Part shown: positions 62,107 through 64,000 of the stretch, in pieces
Numbering within the stretch: position 1 is the first letter of the stretch
Layout of the letters: each line of letters starts with the position of its first letter
Assembly (NCBI RefSeq): GCF_051401765.1
Contig: NW_027480467.1
Location: 1,116,001 to 1,180,000, forward strand
Source of the DNA: Calliopsis andreniformis
Lineage: Eukaryota > Arthropoda > Insecta > Hymenoptera > Andrenidae
Direction of reading: 5' to 3'
DNA length: 64,000 nt
The notes under the pieces: model-generated
The model's input: the letters and a program-made list of their open reading frames with translations, nothing else
Database searches by the model: none
What the model was told of the DNA's origin: nothing
Position numbers and translations under genes: made by a program

Positions 62107-62510
62107 GAGGATTGAGGATTGAAGATTGAGTATTGAGGATTGAAGGTTGAGCATTGAGGATTGAGGATTGAGGATTGAGGATTGAAGATTGAGAATTGGG
62201 GACTGAGTGTTGAAGGTTGAGTGATGAGAGTTGATGATTGTGGATGGAGGTTTGAAGATTGAAGATTGAGGATTGAGTATTGAAAACTGAGAATTCAGGA
62301 TATTCTATTGAGTATTGAGAATTTTGCATTGATGGTTGAGTACTGAGGATTGATGGTTGAGGGTTGTGTGTTGAATATTGAGGATTGGCGGATTGAGTAT
62401 TGAAGATTGAGGACTGAGGACTGGGGATTGAGTATTGAGGATTGAGGATTGAGTATTGAGGATTGAGGATTGAAGGTTGAGTATTGTGGATTGAAGATTG
62501 AGGATTGAGG

Positions 62511-62594
62511 ATTGACGATTGAGGACTGAGAATTGAGGTTTGAGGATTGAGGATTGACGATTGAGGACTGAGAATTGAGGTTTGAGGATTGACG
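62511..62594 (+). repeat. 42-bp tandem duplication
   Basis: ATTGACGATTGAGGACTGAG occurs at 62511 and 62553, 42 bp (six heptamers) apart, each followed by AATTGAGGTTTGAGG. The equivalent place near 43560 has it once. Confidence 0.87.
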
Positions 62595-62811
62595 ATGAGG
62601 GCTGAGGGCTGAGGATTGACGTTTGAGGTCTGAGGACTGAGGATTGAGGATTGAGGATTGAGGATTGAGGATTGAGGATTGAGGATTGAAGATTGAGTAT
62701 TGAGAACTGAGGGTTGTGGATTGAGGACGAGGACTGAGGGTTGAGTATTGATGTTTGAGGTCTGAAGATTGAGGATTGAGGATTGAGAATTGAGGATTGA
62801 GGATTGAGGAT

Positions 62812-64000
62812 TGAGGTTTAAGGACTGAGGACTGAGGATTGAGGATTGAGAATTGAGAATTGAGGATTGAGGATTGAAGATTGAGGATTTGGTATTGAGG
62901 ATTGAAGAATGAGGATTGAGGATTGAGGATTGAGGATTGAGGATTAAAGATTGAGTATTGAGGATTGAAGATTGAGGATTGAGGATTGAGGAATGAGGAT
63001 TGAGGACTGAGGATTGTGGATTGAGGATTGAGGATTCAAGATTGAGTATTGATGATTGAAGATTGAGGATTGAGGATTGAGTGTTGAGGATTGAGGACGA
63101 GGACTGACGGTTGAGGATTGTGGCTTGAGGATTGAGGATTGAGGATTGAGAATTGAGGATGAGGGCTGAGGTTTGAGGATTGAGGTTTGAGGAATCAGGA
63201 TTGAGGATTGGGGATTGAGGATTGAGGATTGAGGATTGAGTATTGAACGTTGACGATTGATGACTGAGGATTGAGGATTGCGGTTTGACGATTGAGGATT
63301 GAGGATTGAGGATTCAGGGTTGAGGATTGAAGATTGAGAATTGAGGATTGAGGACTGAAGGTTGAGGACTGAGGAATAAGGATTGAGGATTGAGGATGAG
63401 GGCTGAGGGTTGAGGATTGAGGTTTGAGGACTGAGGACTGAGGATTGAGGATTGAGAGTTGAGGATTGAGGATTGAGGATTGAAGATTGAGTATTGAGGA
63501 TTGAGGATTGCGGTTTGACGATTGAGGATTGAGGATTGAGGATTCAGGATTGAGGATTGAAGATTGAGGATTGAGGATTGAGGACTGAAGGTTGAGGACT
63601 GAGGAATAAGGATTGAGGATTGAGGATGAGGGCTGAGGGTTGAGGATTGAGGTTTGAGGACTGAGGACTGAGGATTGAGGATTGAGAATTGAGGATTGAG
63701 GATTGAGGATTGAAGATTGAGGATTGGGTATTGAGGATTGAATAATGAGGATTGAGGATTGAGGATTGAGGATTGAGGATTGAAGATTGAGTATTGAGGA
63801 TTGAAGATAGAGGATTGAGGACTGAGGACTGAGGATTGAGGATTGAGAATTGAGGATTGAAGATTGAGGATTCGGCATTGAGGATTGAAGACTGAGGATT
63901 GAGGATTGAGGATTGAGGATTGTTGATTGAAGATTGAGTATTGAGGATTGAAGATTGAGGATTGAGGACTGAGGATTGAGGATCGAGGATTGAGGGTTGA
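62812..64000 (+). repeat. 1,652-bp repeat family, third copy (cut by window end)
   Basis: Matches about 59187-60243 at offset 3,757 from roughly 62944 on. It contains the 230-bp pair (63280/63510). GATTAAAGATTGAG at 62942 agrees with copy 1 (57533) rather than copy 2, so the three copies are not a simple ladder. The array is still running at base 64,000. Confidence 0.83.

Larger units (their letters stand above)
60498..62811 (+). repeat. Domain 2 segment with B, B' and A elements
   Basis: Cores 60628 (B), 61613 (B') and 62298 (A). The B-to-B' spacing is the standard 985 bp. The B'-to-A spacing is 685 bp, 63 bp more than the usual 622, explained by a 63-bp duplication near 62.0 kb. After the A element it runs into GATTGGCGGATTG and an A'-type spacer. 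No gene is visible. Confidence 0.83.
1..64000 (+). repeat. Unidirectional GGATTGA heptamer satellite array
   Basis: Seen directly: every part of the window reads as tandem 7-mers with consensus GGATTGA, usually as GAGGATT or TTGAGGA depending on phase. Common variants are GAATTGA, GAAGATT, GAGTATT, GACTGAG, GGTTTGA, GGGTATT, GATTCAG and GACGATT, plus 6-mers such as GATGAG. No inverted heptamer tract was found, so orientation is constant over 64 kb. The consensus contains no C, so the + strand is extremely C-poor and the GC skew is of one sign throughout. Perfect runs seldom exceed about eight units. The array continues past both window edges. No gene, RNA or mobile element interrupts it. Structure resembles a satellite with nested higher-order repeats; the biological role is unknown. 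Confidence 0.98.

Noticed and set aside
1..64000. CRISPR array
   Set aside because: There are no unique spacers between constant repeats; the unit is 7 bp and the intervening sequence is more of the same repeat.
1..64000. Telomere repeat tract
   Set aside because: TTGAGGA resembles 7-bp telomere repeats such as TTTAGGG only in length and G content. Units are highly degenerate and arranged in higher-order repeats, unlike telomerase products. No canonical telomere tract was seen.
1..64000. Cyanobacterial short tandemly repeated (STRR) heptamers
   Set aside because: Those are 7-bp units too and include GGGGATT-like forms, but they are short intergenic tracts between genes. Nothing here looks like a bacterial gene context.
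1..64000. tRNA, rRNA or other structured RNA gene
   Set aside because: With so little C on the + strand there are almost no complementary segments; no cloverleaf, rRNA motif or long stem was found.

Overview
The whole window is one non-coding satellite-type array. From base 1 to base 64,000 it consists of degenerate copies of a 7-bp unit that reads GGATTGA on the + strand (TCAATCC on the - strand). All units I read point the same way, and neither edge of the array lies inside the window. I found no credible protein gene, tRNA, rRNA, CRISPR array, transposon or conventional promoter. The many long minus-strand open frames are a by-product: the heptamer has no stop codon on that strand, and because 7 is not a multiple of 3 all three minus frames spell the same peptide, SSILNPQ. 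On the + strand TGA recurs every 21 bases in every frame.

The organism cannot be named from this sequence. A unidirectional, multi-level satellite of at least 64 kb with kilobase higher-order repeats most resembles eukaryotic heterochromatin (pericentromeric, subtelomeric or sex-chromosome satellite). That is inference: there is no gene to confirm it, and a metagenomic or unusual prokaryotic source is not excluded. The unit is not a canonical telomere repeat.

The array has several levels of order. (1) Heptamers carry recurring variants (GAATTGA, GACTGAG, GGGTATT, GATTCAG and so on) in fixed order, with occasional 6-mers such as GATGAG that shift the phase by one base. (2) A diverged, AT-richer 'punctuation element' of about 190 bp, centred on GGATATTCT, occurs 63 times by my reading, in a few recognisable classes (A, A', A'', B, B', B''). 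(3) The punctuation elements lie at fixed spacings (for example 985, 622, 734, 824, 991, 1151 bp) and form higher-order repeats of about 1.08, 1.65, 1.73/2.0, 2.44/2.58, 3.25 and 3.68 kb, plus a 3.4-kb block repeated 3,834 bp apart. (4) Multi-kilobase segments are copied over long distances (offsets 11,430, 11,923, 20,819, 6,638 and 8,368 bp), giving a mosaic.

Layout. 1-10.2 kb: an older-looking domain with its own marker (a CTTTGGGG-containing segment) and two nearly identical 3.4-kb blocks separated by a 438-bp module of the other domain. 10.2-17.6 kb: transition and a 2.44/2.58-kb tandem repeat. 18.4-24 kb: the 3,679-bp repeat. 25-31.5 kb: the 3,249-bp repeat. 32.2-37.7 kb: a displaced copy of the 3,679-bp repeat. 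37.7-39.9 kb: a 1,083-bp tandem pair. 40.6-57 kb: displaced copies of earlier blocks, with a 1,730/1,996-bp tandem pair. 57.5-64 kb: a 1,652-bp repeat family. Length differences between related copies are whole numbers of units, which points to unequal recombination or replication-based copying in heptamer register. Block boundaries are by eye and good to a few tens of bases.
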